A stretch of DNA of 64,000 nt. It comes from an uncultured Bacteroidales bacterium (lineage in GTDB: Bacteria; Bacteroidota; Bacteroidia; Bacteroidales; UBA932). Numbering within the stretch: position 1 is the first letter of the stretch; the number at the start of each line of letters is the position of its first letter. The notes under the pieces were generated by a model. The model saw only the letters and a program-made list of their open reading frames with translations, was not told the DNA's origin and ran no database searches. Position numbers and translations under genes: made by a program. The stretch is taken from the NCBI GenBank assembly GCA_944322925.1, contig CALUQM010000007.1, positions 1 through 64,000 on the forward strand, given 5' to 3'. This document shows, in pieces, positions 16,623 through 26,111 of this stretch.

Positions 16623-18758
16623 ATGAAAAAATTAGGAATTTTACCCGGACTGGTTTTACTTGTCCTTACAGTCGCATGTAACAAAGAATTGATTGAAAAT
16701 GAGAATGCTGGAAATTCAATCAATGTGACTATCAGCAGTGCGTCCGATCTTACGAAAACAAGTATTTCGCAGGATTCGGAAGATCCTTCCTTATATATTC
16801 CTTCATGGCATGGAACAGAAAAAATGGGAATATGGATAGATAGAGTGCCGACGAGCGCTGATGCCTCACAAACGGCACCTGAATACCTCAATAATACTGA
16901 AGCTGGCCGTATCGCCGTATTCAAAGGCAGTTTGACTATTGATGCCGGAGTTCATACAATGTACGGGTTTGCGACTACGTCAGACAAATATTATAACAGG
17001 TATTATAAAGACGGAGTCGGCTTCGAAATTCCACAGATCCAGAATCCTACGCTGGATTCATTCGACTCCGATGCCGACCTTCTTATCGCCAAGCCGCAGA
17101 CTGTGGAAATCGCAGACGGGCAGACTGAACTTTCGGTAAATGAAGTCCAGTTTGCCAGAGCTCTTGCAGTTTTGAAAGTTGTATTGAAAGACGGATCCTC
17201 CAAAGGGCTTAAGGATATTGCAGTAGTGAAATCGCTTACTCTTACTCCGTCGGATGTGAATGCGGAACCTCTGACGGGAAGAGCGAATATCGATGTCACA
17301 AGCGGATCTTTCATCAAGGAATTCAATACACAAAGCAATGTTCGCGCAGAGTATGCTGATGATTCATTCGTGATAAATGATGTCAACGGCGCATGGCTTT
17401 TGGTCAATCCTCTTGTTTTCGCAGAATCTTCGACTCTGACGCTTGAAGTCGATGCAGGTAAATATACTGTCGCCAAGACTTTGAATGTCGGCGGTATGGA
17501 ACTGAAACAGGGCGATGTAACGATATTCAATGTCACATTGAAGGACGAAGATATCACTGTACTGGAATCCGGCCTTGCATTGCCTTTCGTTGAAGACTTT
17601 TCCGAGGCAAGCGGAGGGGATATGTCTGACGACAGTACGCCTAAATGGGAAAGCAGTACTAATTTTGATATAACCGGCAGAGTATATCAGATCGACGGCG
17701 GAATAAGGTTCGGTACATCAAGTGTTGCAGGTACAATTACCACCAAAATGGCCCTCGATCTTTCTCAGCCGTTTACAGTGATAGTTTCCGGAACTGGATG
17801 GAGTTCAAAGGAAAGAACACTTGAAATTACTGCCGGTAGCCAAAGTAGGACGATTACGTTTACAACCGACAGGACCGGAGGCAAATTTGAACATCAATAT
17901 GTGTATTTTGATGCTGAAACAGATCTGACCAAAGTTGCATTTTCTGCCCGAAGGGCATTCCTTGATCAAATTGAAATCGTATCTGGGAACCAGCTTCCTG
18001 CTGCAGTTTTGAGTTCGGTTATGTCTATGGAAGCTTCGGTAAATGAGACAGGTGCTTTTCTCAACGGTTCGTATGATGTTTATTTTCTCGGTGATTCCGA
18101 TAATGTTACATGTGGCTTCGAGTGGGGAACGGATGCTTCGGATCTTGTCTCGATAGATGCTTCGAACGTGGCTGATGGTTCATTTTCGACGGAACTTACA
18201 GGATTGACGACTGGAACTACATACATTTTCAGGGCATGGGCCCGACTCAATGACGGAGAAAAGATTTATGGGAACGATATGACTTTCGTGCCTGCAGCTC
18301 AGGCCTATTACAGGAAAGTTTCATCGGTCACGGCAGGCAAATCTTATCTCATAATAGCTGAGGTTGAGGGTAAATATCTTGTTGCCAAGCCTATAACTTC
18401 AAATTACGGATATATTTATGTCGATGAAGTAAATGCCGTGGACGGCGATATCATATATTCGACAGGTGCGGCTTCGGATGAAAACAGTTATATAATATCA
18501 GAAAGCGATGGCAGTTATACTATCTGCCAGTCTGATGGACGCTATTTGTATCAGCAGGAAAGTTATGACAGTTTCAATGTATCGGCAACACCGACAGCCG
18601 GACAATACTGGTCTATCGAGTTCCAGCCTGATGGAACAGCAAAGATTACCAATCACGATGTAAACAAATACGTCCAGTATTCGTCGCAATACAGCTCTTT
18701 CGGAAGTTACGCCGATTCCCGGGGCGTAATGCCGTATCTTTTCGAAAAAACCGAATAG
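16623..18758 (+). CDS. fimbrillin-like multidomain surface lipoprotein
   Basis: Lipoprotein of 711 residues (lipobox VLTVAC). The first 300 residues resemble fimbrillin/Mfa2-type N-domains of Bacteroidales (TKTSISQDSED, WHGTEKMGIWI, LLIAKPQTVEI, then VEIADGQTELSVNEVQFARA). A jelly-roll-like region follows (PFVEDFSEASGGD), then a fibronectin-III-like part (GFEWGTDASDL, TGTTYIFRAWA) and a C-terminal repeat-rich lectin-like region. Probably exposed on the cell surface, for adhesion or glycan contact. Base composition is lower in GC than its neighbours, which hints at horizontal origin. It stands alone, with its own promoter and terminator. Confidence 0.7.
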   Translation: MKKLGILPGLVLLVLTVACNKELIENENAGNSINVTISSASDLTKTSISQDSEDPSLYIPSWHGTEKMGIWIDRVPTSADASQTAPEYLNNTEAGRIAVFKGSLTIDAGVHTMYGFATTSDKYYNRYYKDGVGFEIPQIQNPTLDSFDSDADLLIAKPQTVEIADGQTELSVNEVQFARALAVLKVVLKDGSSKGLKDIAVVKSLTLTPSDVNAEPLTGRANIDVTSGSFIKEFNTQSNVRAEYADDSFVINDVNGAWLLVNPLVFAESSTLTLEVDAGKYTVAKTLNVGGMELKQGDVTIFNVTLKDEDITVLESGLALPFVEDFSEASGGDMSDDSTPKWESSTNFDITGRVYQIDGGIRFGTSSVAGTITTKMALDLSQPFTVIVSGTGWSSKERTLEITAGSQSRTITFTTDRTGGKFEHQYVYFDAETDLTKVAFSARRAFLDQIEIVSGNQLPAAVLSSVMSMEASVNETGAFLNGSYDVYFLGDSDNVTCGFEWGTDASDLVSIDASNVADGSFSTELTGLTTGTTYIFRAWARLNDGEKIYGNDMTFVPAAQAYYRKVSSVTAGKSYLIIAEVEGKYLVAKPITSNYGYIYVDEVNAVDGDIIYSTGAASDENSYIISESDGSYTICQSDGRYLYQQESYDSFNVSATPTAGQYWSIEFQPDGTAKITNHDVNKYVQYSSQYSSFGSYADSRGVMPYLFEKTE

Positions 18759-18838
18759 CAGGTATTTTTGGCGAGACGGGACTGTGAATTCTTTGATCCG
18801 GAATTATTGCAGGTCTTGCAATATCTGAGCAATCAACG

Positions 18839-18880
18839 GAAGCCGACCCAAAAGGAATTTTGAGGTCGGTTTCTTTTTAT
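18839..18880 (+). terminator. Rho-independent terminator
   Basis: GAAGCCGACC (18839-18848) pairs with GGTCGGTTTC (18864-18873) with one G-U pair, and is followed by a T-rich tail. It closes the fimbrillin-like gene. The remaining DNA to 19054 shows nothing recognisable. Confidence 0.75.
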
Positions 18881-19054
18881 AGAATTTCAAACGTTTTCTT
18901 TCGAAAGACCGGACCCTTCTAACCCCCGGACTGTCGTCTTGCTGCTCGCTTTTGAATGTCCACCGGACAGTCTCACAAGCTGCTCACGCCCCCTATTAAA
19001 GGGATTTCGCTCCTTTCAGTCGCGGTAACTTTTGACTTTTGTTATCCCCGTCAA

Positions 19055-20086
19055 TCATTTCCTGAACGCCTCGTCCAGATAGGAAATTCCTCCGCATGCA
19101 GCCATAGTTATGGCCTGGGATTCGTGGGAGAGGGTGGCGAAGATAAGTCCCATTTCGAAAGGGATGCCGTAGATTGTGGAAAGGGCGAGGGATACTATGA
19201 AATGGAAGGCCCCGAAACCGCCAGGTACGGGAACAAGCCAGCCGAAACTGCCGGCTACCATCAGGAACAGGGCGTCTACAGGGCCGAGACCGTCAAGACC
19301 AGGCATGGCGCACATGGTGGATACGCTCATTGTCCAGTACATAAGCCAGATCAGCAGGGTATAGAGAAAGAATTTCCACTTGTTCTTCATTTTAAGGCAT
19401 GACAGGATGCCCTGAAGCAGGCCTTTGCATATATCGGCTATCTTGCGGCAGAAGCGGCTGCGGTTGCGGTACCGGTAGACAAGGTAAAGGCAGGCGAAGC
19501 AAAGGGCCGTAAAAGCCGCGACTACCCACCAGAAACTGAAATTTAGGTTTTCCTCGAAGGGATGCCACATTTTGTCGACGAAAAAACTTCCGAATTCGGA
19601 CCATCTGAAGACAAGCAGGGCGACAAGGAAAATGAACATGGTCACCATGTCCCAGCTCCGTTCGAGAACGACAGTGCCGAGCACTTTGTCGTAGGAAGCC
19701 TTTTTCCTCGGAATGCCGTCGTCGGTTTCCGTAATGTCTGAAGCTGAATTCTTGGTGATGAAGCCGCAACGGACAAATTCGCCGATACGTGGAAATATGA
19801 AATTCGCTATGTAGCCGATGTTGACGGCGTTGAAAGTAGTGCGCCGGCTGATTGTACCGTCGATGGGCAGCAGGATTTCACGCCAGCGCAGACCTCTGAG
19901 CCAGAATGCGGCAATACCTGCAGCCATCGAGACCAGGATGTATTCCCATCGGCAGGATTCCAGACCGTTGAGGAAATCCTCCCATTTCACTTCCCTGAAA
20001 GTAAAATAAAGGAGAGCACATGCAACTGCCGCGGACAGAATGTATTTGACGATATCCTTGCCGTGATCTTTGATACTCATTTCCAA
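19055..20086 (-). CDS. flippase-like / lysylphosphatidylglycerol synthase transmembrane family protein
   Basis: Polytopic membrane protein of 343 residues with about eight hydrophobic segments. It carries the LPG_synthase_TM/UPF0104 pattern: WLRGLRWREIL, NIGYIANFIFPRIGEFVRC early and VPGGFGAFHF late. Members of this family move or help move lipid-linked substrates. No catalytic MprF domain is present, so lysyl-lipid synthesis is not implied. It is divergent from the PfkB kinase gene. Start ATG 20086 or 20080. Confidence 0.82.
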   Translation of the reverse strand: MEMSIKDHGKDIVKYILSAAVACALLYFTFREVKWEDFLNGLESCRWEYILVSMAAGIAAFWLRGLRWREILLPIDGTISRRTTFNAVNIGYIANFIFPRIGEFVRCGFITKNSASDITETDDGIPRKKASYDKVLGTVVLERSWDMVTMFIFLVALLVFRWSEFGSFFVDKMWHPFEENLNFSFWWVVAAFTALCFACLYLVYRYRNRSRFCRKIADICKGLLQGILSCLKMKNKWKFFLYTLLIWLMYWTMSVSTMCAMPGLDGLGPVDALFLMVAGSFGWLVPVPGGFGAFHFIVSLALSTIYGIPFEMGLIFATLSHESQAITMAACGGISYLDEAFRK

Positions 20087-20102
20087 AATTTATGGAGAGC
20101 CG

Positions 20103-20110
20103 CAAAGATA
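20103..20110 (-). promoter_or_regulatory. -7 box for the flippase-like gene
   Basis: TATCTTTG on the minus strand, 17 bp before the ATG, so the leader would be very short. No clear -33 TTG. Confidence 0.5.
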
Positions 20111-20123
20111 TAATAAATTTCCC

Positions 20124-20131
20124 TATCTTTG
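20124..20131 (+). promoter_or_regulatory. -7 box for the PfkB kinase gene
   Basis: TATCTTTG on the plus strand, 27 bp before the ATG. It is back to back with the minus-strand box at 20103-20110, so the two genes share a 38-bp divergent core. Confidence 0.5.
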
Positions 20132-20158
20132 CGACTTGTTTATTAAAAACATTTCCCG

Positions 20159-21163
20159 ATGAAATCGATTCTTGGAATGGGCAACGCCCTAACCGACATC
20201 CTTGCCGTTCTTCCGGACGACAGCCTGCTCAGGCAGTTCCATCTGCCAAAGGGAAGCATGCAGCATGTCGACATGAAGACCGGGGACAGGATATGGCAGA
20301 CATTGAGATCGACGGGACTGCAGTATGTGGCCGGAGGATCCGCAGCCAATACCATTACCGGTACGGCGATTTTCGGAATGAAATCAGGTTTTATCGGCAA
20401 GGTAGGAGATGACGAACTCGGACATCTGTACAGAAGCGATCAGGAACAGTACGGTATCAGGTCCATACTTCTCAAAGGCGTCAGTTCGTCCGGGAGAGCC
20501 ATGGTTTTCATTACGGCTCCGAATGCGGAGCGGACTTTCGCCGTTTACCTCGGAGCTGCCCTGGAACTGGTGCCGGAAGATCTCCGTCCTGAGTATTTCG
20601 AAGGATACGACTATTTTCATGTCGAAGGCTATCTTGTCCAGAACCAGAATCTCATAAGGAAGGCGGTTGAACTGGCGAAGGAGGCGGGATGCATCGTTTC
20701 TCTCGACATGGCTTCGTACAATGTGGTCGAATCCAATGAAGTGTTCCTGCACGATATCGTGGAGCATTATGTAGATATCGTATTCGCCAATGAAGCCGAG
20801 GCCAGGTCCTTTACGGGAATGGCACCGCGAGAGGCTCTCGACGAGATTGCAAGACATTGTTCCATAGCCGTGGTCAAGGTCGGCAAGGACGGTTCCATGG
20901 TCAGGAGCGGAGATGAATGCCATTATATCGAGGCATGGCCTGCCGATCCGGTAGATGCTACTGGCGCAGGGGATACCTACGCTGCCGGTTTCCTGTATGC
21001 CCATTCGCTCGGCCTTCCCTTGAAAACCTGCGGAGAAATCGGTTCCATCATAGCCGCCAAGGTCGTGGAGGTGGTCGGGACGAAGATCGATATCCCTCGC
21101 TGGAAAGAAGCTAAAAGCGAGATCAGGGCATTGATCGCTGCAGTTCAGGCAAACAAGAAATAA
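20159..21163 (+). CDS. PfkB-family carbohydrate/adenosine-type kinase
   Basis: Cytoplasmic sugar or nucleoside kinase of 334 residues. Visible are the N-terminal GMGNALTDILA, a GGSAANTITG substrate-binding segment and the anion-hole/catalytic-base motif DATGAGDTYAAGF. Overall it resembles the adenosine kinase/ribokinase group found in Bacteroidetes. ATP-dependent phosphorylation of a sugar hydroxyl is certain by family; the substrate is not. The DUF6913-like gene starts 6 bp after its stop, likely in the same transcript. Confidence 0.9.
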   Translation: MKSILGMGNALTDILAVLPDDSLLRQFHLPKGSMQHVDMKTGDRIWQTLRSTGLQYVAGGSAANTITGTAIFGMKSGFIGKVGDDELGHLYRSDQEQYGIRSILLKGVSSSGRAMVFITAPNAERTFAVYLGAALELVPEDLRPEYFEGYDYFHVEGYLVQNQNLIRKAVELAKEAGCIVSLDMASYNVVESNEVFLHDIVEHYVDIVFANEAEARSFTGMAPREALDEIARHCSIAVVKVGKDGSMVRSGDECHYIEAWPADPVDATGAGDTYAAGFLYAHSLGLPLKTCGEIGSIIAAKVVEVVGTKIDIPRWKEAKSEIRALIAAVQANKK

Positions 21164-21169
21164 AGTGAA

Positions 21170-21742
21170 ATGGCATTTTTTCTGAAGACATTATTCCGGA
21201 AATCACGGCTGAAAAAATATTCCAGCCGGACGCCGACAGGGTTCATGCCTCTGCGCAGTATCCGTTCCGCCCTCGTTATCCTCGATGGGGCTGAGCCTGA
21301 CTGTCTCAGGAACGGAGACAGAATCAGGAAATATCTGGGATCACACGGAATATCCGTATCCCTCGTATTCATCGATCTCAGGAAAATCCGCAAGACAGAC
21401 ACGGTCTATGTCTCGGGCGACAATGTTATTTCACGCAGGAATGTCAACTGGTTCGGCATGCCGAAAATCAAGTCCAAAGGCAATCTTTTCCTTGTAACGG
21501 CCGATCTTATGATAAATCTGAGGGCAACGGATGACTTTACCGGCGACTTCATGTCCAGGGCTGTCGCTGCCGGATTCAAGATAGGAACACTGGCATATCC
21601 GGGCAATCCGTTCGATCTGACAGTAACGGGAAAGGAACCGGCTCCGGAAACCGTACCCGATGGCACTACTCCGCCTGAAACGCGCGGCAATACCGACGAA
21701 AAAATCGATGCAATTTATAATTTTCTTAAACAGATAGTGTAA
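21170..21742 (+). CDS. DUF6913-like conserved Bacteroidetes protein
   Basis: Soluble 190-residue protein with a basic N-terminus (KSRLKKYSSRTPTGFMP). It then has SALVILDG, NWFGMPK, LFLVTADLMINL and SRAVAAGFKIGTL segments, a pattern I associate with the Bacteroidetes family DUF6913. A Pro/Thr-rich linker precedes a short C-terminal helix. Function unknown. It is packed between the PfkB kinase and DUF368 genes; its TAA overlaps the next ATG by one base. Confidence 0.6.
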   Translation: MAFFLKTLFRKSRLKKYSSRTPTGFMPLRSIRSALVILDGAEPDCLRNGDRIRKYLGSHGISVSLVFIDLRKIRKTDTVYVSGDNVISRRNVNWFGMPKIKSKGNLFLVTADLMINLRATDDFTGDFMSRAVAAGFKIGTLAYPGNPFDLTVTGKEPAPETVPDGTTPPETRGNTDEKIDAIYNFLKQIV

Positions 21743-22722
21743 TGAAAAATCTCTTTAGGTACCTTTTCGTGACTGTAAAAGGCATCTGCATGGGGGCAGC
21801 CGACGTTATTCCGGGAGTATCGGGCGGTACGATCGCATTTATGACCGGAATCTACGAGGAACTCGTCGGATCGATAAATTCAATCAACGCCACGGCTGTG
21901 AAACTGCTCTTCACGGGAAAGTTCAGGCAGTTCTGGAAGCATATAAACGGGAATTTCCTCCTGTCCCTGATTGCAGGTATCCTTATCAGCATACTGTCTC
22001 TGGCCAAACTGATGCAGTATCTGCTCGATTACCAGCCGATACAGACATGGGCGTTTTTCTTCGGTCTTATCGTTGCGTCTTCCATTTTCATCCTCAAGGG
22101 AATCAAGTCATGGAAATTCAATGATTTCGTGATGCTTGTTTTCGGAATTGTCCTCGGGGTGGTCGTCTGCACCCTCTCTCCGACTGAAACTCCAGACGGT
22201 CTCTGGTTCATTCTGCTTTGCGGTGCGATAGCCATCTGTGCCATGATTCTTCCCGGGATTTCAGGCAGTTTCATTCTTCTTGTTCTCGGAAAATACAAGT
22301 ACATGATGGATACGCTTGCCAACATTATCGACGGGAAAGGGGATCTGATGGATTTTCTTACGGTGATTGTCTTTGTCACAGGTGCGGCGGCCGGTATCAT
22401 AGCATTTTCGAAATTTCTCCACTGGCTGCTGAAACATTATCACAGACAGACCCTGCTTGTCATGGCAGGTTTCATCATAGGGTCCCTTGTGAAAGTCTGG
22501 CCGTGGAGCGACAAGAAAACACTTGTCATGTCGCAGTTCCCGGAACTGATGGAGCTCAACAGGGCGGACATGCTTACATCCGATCTGGTCATGAGGAATT
22601 TCGGATTCATCGACATGCATGTCGGCGGTGCCGTGCTTTTCGCTCTCGTAGGATTTTTCCTCGTAGTAGGCATAGAAGTGGCCAGTTCGCTTATTTCAAA
22701 GAATAGGAGCAAGACTGTTTGA
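21742..22722 (+). CDS. DUF368 family membrane transporter (PopT-type)
   Basis: Polytopic membrane protein of 326 residues. The N-terminus shows the family signature GAADVIPGVSGGTIAFMTGIY, and the mirrored ILPGISGSFILLVLGKY appears near residue 170-190. These are the two inverted repeats of DUF368 proteins. Some DUF368 members recycle undecaprenyl phosphate across the membrane; that role is likely but not shown here. Translation is probably coupled to the upstream gene (TAATG). Confidence 0.9.
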   Translation: MKNLFRYLFVTVKGICMGAADVIPGVSGGTIAFMTGIYEELVGSINSINATAVKLLFTGKFRQFWKHINGNFLLSLIAGILISILSLAKLMQYLLDYQPIQTWAFFFGLIVASSIFILKGIKSWKFNDFVMLVFGIVLGVVVCTLSPTETPDGLWFILLCGAIAICAMILPGISGSFILLVLGKYKYMMDTLANIIDGKGDLMDFLTVIVFVTGAAAGIIAFSKFLHWLLKHYHRQTLLVMAGFIIGSLVKVWPWSDKKTLVMSQFPELMELNRADMLTSDLVMRNFGFIDMHVGGAVLFALVGFFLVVGIEVASSLISKNRSKTV

Positions 22723-22747
22723 TTTCTGCTTTATTTTATTAACTTTG
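22719..22747 (+). promoter_or_regulatory. promoter for the three-gene unknown operon
   Basis: TTG (22719-22721), 18 bp, TAACTTTG (22740-22747). Leader about 70 nt to the ATG at 22823. Confidence 0.6.
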
Positions 22748-22822
22748 TAACCGACACTGTTCGAAACCATAATTTCAGAATAACATTTTTCAACAACTAT
22801 TACTAACTAAAACCAATTCATT

Positions 22823-23272
22823 ATGGCGAACTTGAAATCGGGCCTTATTCTGGGCGAAAACGAGAAACTTGTCGTGGAACTCGAAGCTGAACTCTGGGCT
22901 ACCAGTTCGAATCCTATCGCGAGACTTATCGGATCCATTGTCAAACTCATCAACCTTATTCTGGGGTTCAAACGCAAGGGCTTTGTAGTCATCACCGACA
23001 AGAGGGTCGTGGAAATCATACAGTTCCAGGCTCTGTGGGTGCTGAACACGGGAAAGAATGTGAAATATGTCCTTCCGAGCAGTGTAAAGGAAGTGGGTTA
23101 TATCAAGGAAGGTACGTGCTGCGGCTGTTTCTGCCAGGCTTACAGCCTTTACTATGATTCCTTCACGCAGCGTACTACGGTCCTTCTTTCCGACGTGGAC
23201 GAGCAGGGTGCACAGAAAGTGGTGGATGCTTTCTATAACGCTATTTCCATTGCCCAGCTTCCTCAGGAGTGA
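22823..23272 (+). CDS. hypothetical protein, PH-like
   Basis: A 149-residue protein I cannot place firmly. The pattern (GENEKLVVELEAELWA, one amphipathic/hydrophobic segment ARLIGSIVKLINLILGF, then KGFVVITDKRVVEII) is like bacterial PH-type domains that follow a membrane-associated helix. A Cys-rich CCGCFC sits at about residue 98-103. It is the first of three overlapping genes (GTGA with the next). No catalytic motif seen. Confidence 0.6.
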   Translation: MANLKSGLILGENEKLVVELEAELWATSSNPIARLIGSIVKLINLILGFKRKGFVVITDKRVVEIIQFQALWVLNTGKNVKYVLPSSVKEVGYIKEGTCCGCFCQAYSLYYDSFTQRTTVLLSDVDEQGAQKVVDAFYNAISIAQLPQE

Positions 23273-23703
23273 CGCGGAATACAATCTCGACTTTTCCGAG
23301 ATTCATTTATCTCAATGCGTATGCCTTTCTCCTTGTTTTCATGGGGACAGGCATCGTGTTGATTCCATTGTACAAGATCAGTATGTGGCTTGTCGCCATT
23401 CAGGCCGTGGCGGTTTTCCTGTGTCTGAAAAACGGCATCGGGATTCTTTCCGGCTGGAATGACAAGAAGCGGAAGTACAATATACTTATGGAGCGTAATT
23501 CAACTGAATTCCGCCCCGACTCTTTTTCGGAATACATGCAGGCTCCATGCGGCAGGCTGCTTGTGAAGATTGTCCTTGAAGATCTCGGCAGAAAGGAGTC
23601 GTACCGGTCTCTGAAAGCCTTGAAAAAACCTTTTGCCGAAAATCTCAAATCAGGCTGTACGCCTGTCAAGACTGTTGTTTATTTGGACGGGAAAAAATTA
23701 TGA
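23269..23703 (+). CDS. hypothetical membrane protein
   Basis: A 144-residue protein starting at GTG, overlapping the stop of the previous gene by 4 bp. Two hydrophobic segments at about residues 13-55 (NAYAFLLVFMGTGIVLIPLY, then VAIQAVAVFLCL) are followed by a soluble basic domain. No family recognised. The overlaps on both sides argue that it is really translated. Confidence 0.6.
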   Translation: MTRNTISTFPRFIYLNAYAFLLVFMGTGIVLIPLYKISMWLVAIQAVAVFLCLKNGIGILSGWNDKKRKYNILMERNSTEFRPDSFSEYMQAPCGRLLVKIVLEDLGRKESYRSLKALKKPFAENLKSGCTPVKTVVYLDGKKL

Positions 23704-24341
23704 GTGCATTTTTTACGATATTGTTCATTCTGCTGCTGGTTGTACTTGCAGTATCTCTTGTAAAATATTTCGAACTGCCTCTGCCTGATTCTTCGAGCAG
23801 GAAAGTTCTGATAGGATTTACGGCGGCAGGCACTGTCCTGCTCGTGATATTGCTCGTGGTATGCAGCATCATACCGGGGAAGACAGTATCTCTTGTGAGG
23901 AATACTCTGGATTCCGTTGAGGCGCAGATTGAGGCCGACTCTCCAGGTTATACGACTGAAGTTCTGGATAAAAGCGAATTCGAGGCATTCATAGACGGCA
24001 GCCTCCAGACAAGCGGCAGTATCGAAGGAAATCAGGCCCTGTCCGCCGTGCTTGACATGTCCGGTCTCGGACCGTTCAAAAACGTGTTCGAGAAATTCAT
24101 GCGCGGAATCGATGACCGGCTGGCAGAGTTCGACGCATCCGGCAGACCGTTCACCCTGCACAACATATTCGATGAACTGCAGGATGAATCGGAATCTCTT
24201 GTCAGGCAGACCGGAAGGATACTCGGCATTATCATCCTTGTGATCGGCCTTGTCTTCTATGCCGTATTGATGGGTTTTTCAGTGGCTCAGAAGAAAGGCT
24301 GGCTGTCGGCCCGGAACAGTTCTCTGACTTTCGGAGATTAG
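23700..24341 (+). CDS. hypothetical membrane protein
   Basis: A 213-residue protein with two N-terminal membrane segments, a soluble middle (residues about 70-165) with an amphipathic pattern, and a C-terminal membrane segment (IIILVIGLVFYAVLMGF). It starts at the ATGA overlap with the upstream gene and ends convergently 4 bp into the patatin gene. No family recognised. It likely forms one membrane module with the two previous genes. Confidence 0.6.
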   Translation: MSAFFTILFILLLVVLAVSLVKYFELPLPDSSSRKVLIGFTAAGTVLLVILLVVCSIIPGKTVSLVRNTLDSVEAQIEADSPGYTTEVLDKSEFEAFIDGSLQTSGSIEGNQALSAVLDMSGLGPFKNVFEKFMRGIDDRLAEFDASGRPFTLHNIFDELQDESESLVRQTGRILGIIILVIGLVFYAVLMGFSVAQKKGWLSARNSSLTFGD

Positions 24342-25324
24342 AGTTTCTTTTCGTATTTGTCGAGGGCTTCTTTCATCAGCTCCCTGCCTACCTCGCATAT
24401 TTCTTCGGCACGCCCGTAGTCGGCAATGGCGCCGTAGGCATCGAAAGGCATGCTTGCCAGTACATCCGGCGGATACAACTGTACCATCATTTTCGTATTC
24501 CAATGGTTCATGAGACTGAATGTCCTTGAAAGGATGGTATAGTAATTGGCATCGGGATCAAAACTTTTCTGCGGTTTTTCTTCTTTTGCCAGCATGCCGT
24601 GAATGAGTTTCTGTCCGTGCATGGCTGCCAGTCTCAGTTTTTCCCTGACTGTCATGGTGTCATTGTGCATCACGGAGTCCAGCACGGCCTTGTTTTCGGC
24701 CTTCCTTTCCGATACGGCTTTCTCTTTTGCCGCTGCGGCATCAGCCTCGTCGGACAGAATCTGTCTTATGGCGTCGACATCCACTTCATTGACGTCGAAA
24801 GCGACCAGAATGTCGTGTCCGGATCTTTCCACCCTGTTGAGAGGCATGGTGTTGGCAATGCCGCCGTCGATGAGTGTCCTTCTTCCCATCTTGACCGGGC
24901 GGAAGAGCGACGGAATCGAGATGGATGCCCTTACTGCCTGAAACAGGTCTCCCTTTTCGAAAATCACCTCTTCTCCGGTGAGAAGGTCTGTCGCTATCGC
25001 TCTGTACGGGATGTCCAAATCTTCAATATTGATATCCGGAACTATCTCCCGCAGGGATTCTATGACCTTGTCTCCCTTGACGAGATGATTGCGGCTCAGA
25101 GATATGTCCACAAGACCAAAGACCTTCCATCCGTTCAGGGAGAAAAGCCACTCCTTGACTTCAGGAAGTTTTCCTGCTGCATACATTCCACCTATCAGGG
25201 ACCCTATCGAGGTTCCGGCGATGGATGTAATCCTGTATCCTCTGGATTCGAGCTCTTCAATGGCTCCGATGTAAGCGAAGCCTCTCGGACCTCCGCTTGA
25301 CAGGACTAACGCGACTTCTTTCAT
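24338..25324 (-). CDS. patatin-like phospholipase
   Basis: Lipid acyl hydrolase of 328 residues with all patatin motifs: oxyanion loop SSGGPRGFAYIG, nucleophile elbow GTSIG at about residue 39-43, and catalytic Asp in DGGIANTMP. The C-terminus holds a charged helical region. There is no signal peptide, so it is cytoplasmic or membrane-associated. It has its own -7 box (TATATTTG on the minus strand, 25345-25352) and follows pflA. Confidence 0.92.
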   Translation of the reverse strand: MKEVALVLSSGGPRGFAYIGAIEELESRGYRITSIAGTSIGSLIGGMYAAGKLPEVKEWLFSLNGWKVFGLVDISLSRNHLVKGDKVIESLREIVPDINIEDLDIPYRAIATDLLTGEEVIFEKGDLFQAVRASISIPSLFRPVKMGRRTLIDGGIANTMPLNRVERSGHDILVAFDVNEVDVDAIRQILSDEADAAAAKEKAVSERKAENKAVLDSVMHNDTMTVREKLRLAAMHGQKLIHGMLAKEEKPQKSFDPDANYYTILSRTFSLMNHWNTKMMVQLYPPDVLASMPFDAYGAIADYGRAEEICEVGRELMKEALDKYEKKL

Positions 25325-25344
25325 AAGGCTGAATGATTGATTTT

Positions 25345-25352
25345 CAAATATA
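25345..25352 (-). promoter_or_regulatory. -7 box for the patatin gene
   Basis: TATATTTG on the minus strand, 21 bp before the ATG at 25324. No -33 TTG at the right spacing. Confidence 0.45.
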
Positions 25353-25361
25353 AGAATAAAA

Positions 25362-26108
25362 TCAATTCATTACTGCGCAGTCGAAATACCTGTCGAAAAT
25401 ATTTTTTGCCTTTTCCAGCTGTTCTTTCGTATTGAGAGGCGTATCCTTCAGCTTGTATTCCCAGCCGAGAGATTCGTATTTGTTGATCCCGAGGGTATGG
25501 TAAGGCAGGATTTCCACTCTGCGTATCATTTCATAGCGCGGCTTGCCGGTTTCGTCTTTCCCGAAATGGCGGCAAAGGGCAGTCATGTCTTCCTCTGAAT
25601 CGCTTATCCCGGGGACAAGGACATATCTCAGCCAGAACGGCTTTCGGTGTTCTTCCAGCCATGCGGCAGTCGCCAGTGTCCTGGAATTGTCGTGTCCGGT
25701 CAGGTTCCGGTGCTTTTCGGGATTGAACTGCTTTACGTCGAGAAGAACGAGGTCCGCGATTCCGAAAAGTTCTTCCACATGGCTGTTCCATACGCCTCCG
25801 TTGGTATCGATGCAGACATTGATGCCGTTGTCGTGAAGTTTCCTGACGAGAGGGACAAGGGCTTCCGCCTGGGCGGCAGGTTCGCCTCCTGAAAATGTGA
25901 CGCCTCCTTTTGTTCCGAAAAACGGTTTCTGGTTCAATGCCATCCTCAGGATTTCATCCGGGTCTGTCGGAGTGCCTCCGCTGAATGCAATGGTGTCCGG
26001 ATTCGCACAGTAAAGGCATTTGAAGGGACAACCCTGCAAAAACACGACGAGCCGGAGACCCGGCCCATCGTAAGTTCCCATACTTTCGTATGAATGTACG
26101 TTCAGCAT
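25362..26108 (-). CDS. pflA: pyruvate formate-lyase activating enzyme
   Basis: Radical SAM enzyme of 248 residues that installs the glycyl radical on PflB. The [4Fe-4S] motif CPFKCLYC lies at about residue 32-39, preceded by GTYDGPGLR. The GGVTFSGGEP and DTNGG motifs are typical of PFL activases. Spaced 3 bp from pflB, its substrate. The length is normal for the family. Confidence 0.95.
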   Translation of the reverse strand: MLNVHSYESMGTYDGPGLRLVVFLQGCPFKCLYCANPDTIAFSGGTPTDPDEILRMALNQKPFFGTKGGVTFSGGEPAAQAEALVPLVRKLHDNGINVCIDTNGGVWNSHVEELFGIADLVLLDVKQFNPEKHRNLTGHDNSRTLATAAWLEEHRKPFWLRYVLVPGISDSEEDMTALCRHFGKDETGKPRYEMIRRVEILPYHTLGINKYESLGWEYKLKDTPLNTKEQLEKAKNIFDRYFDCAVMN

Positions 26109-26111
26109 TGC

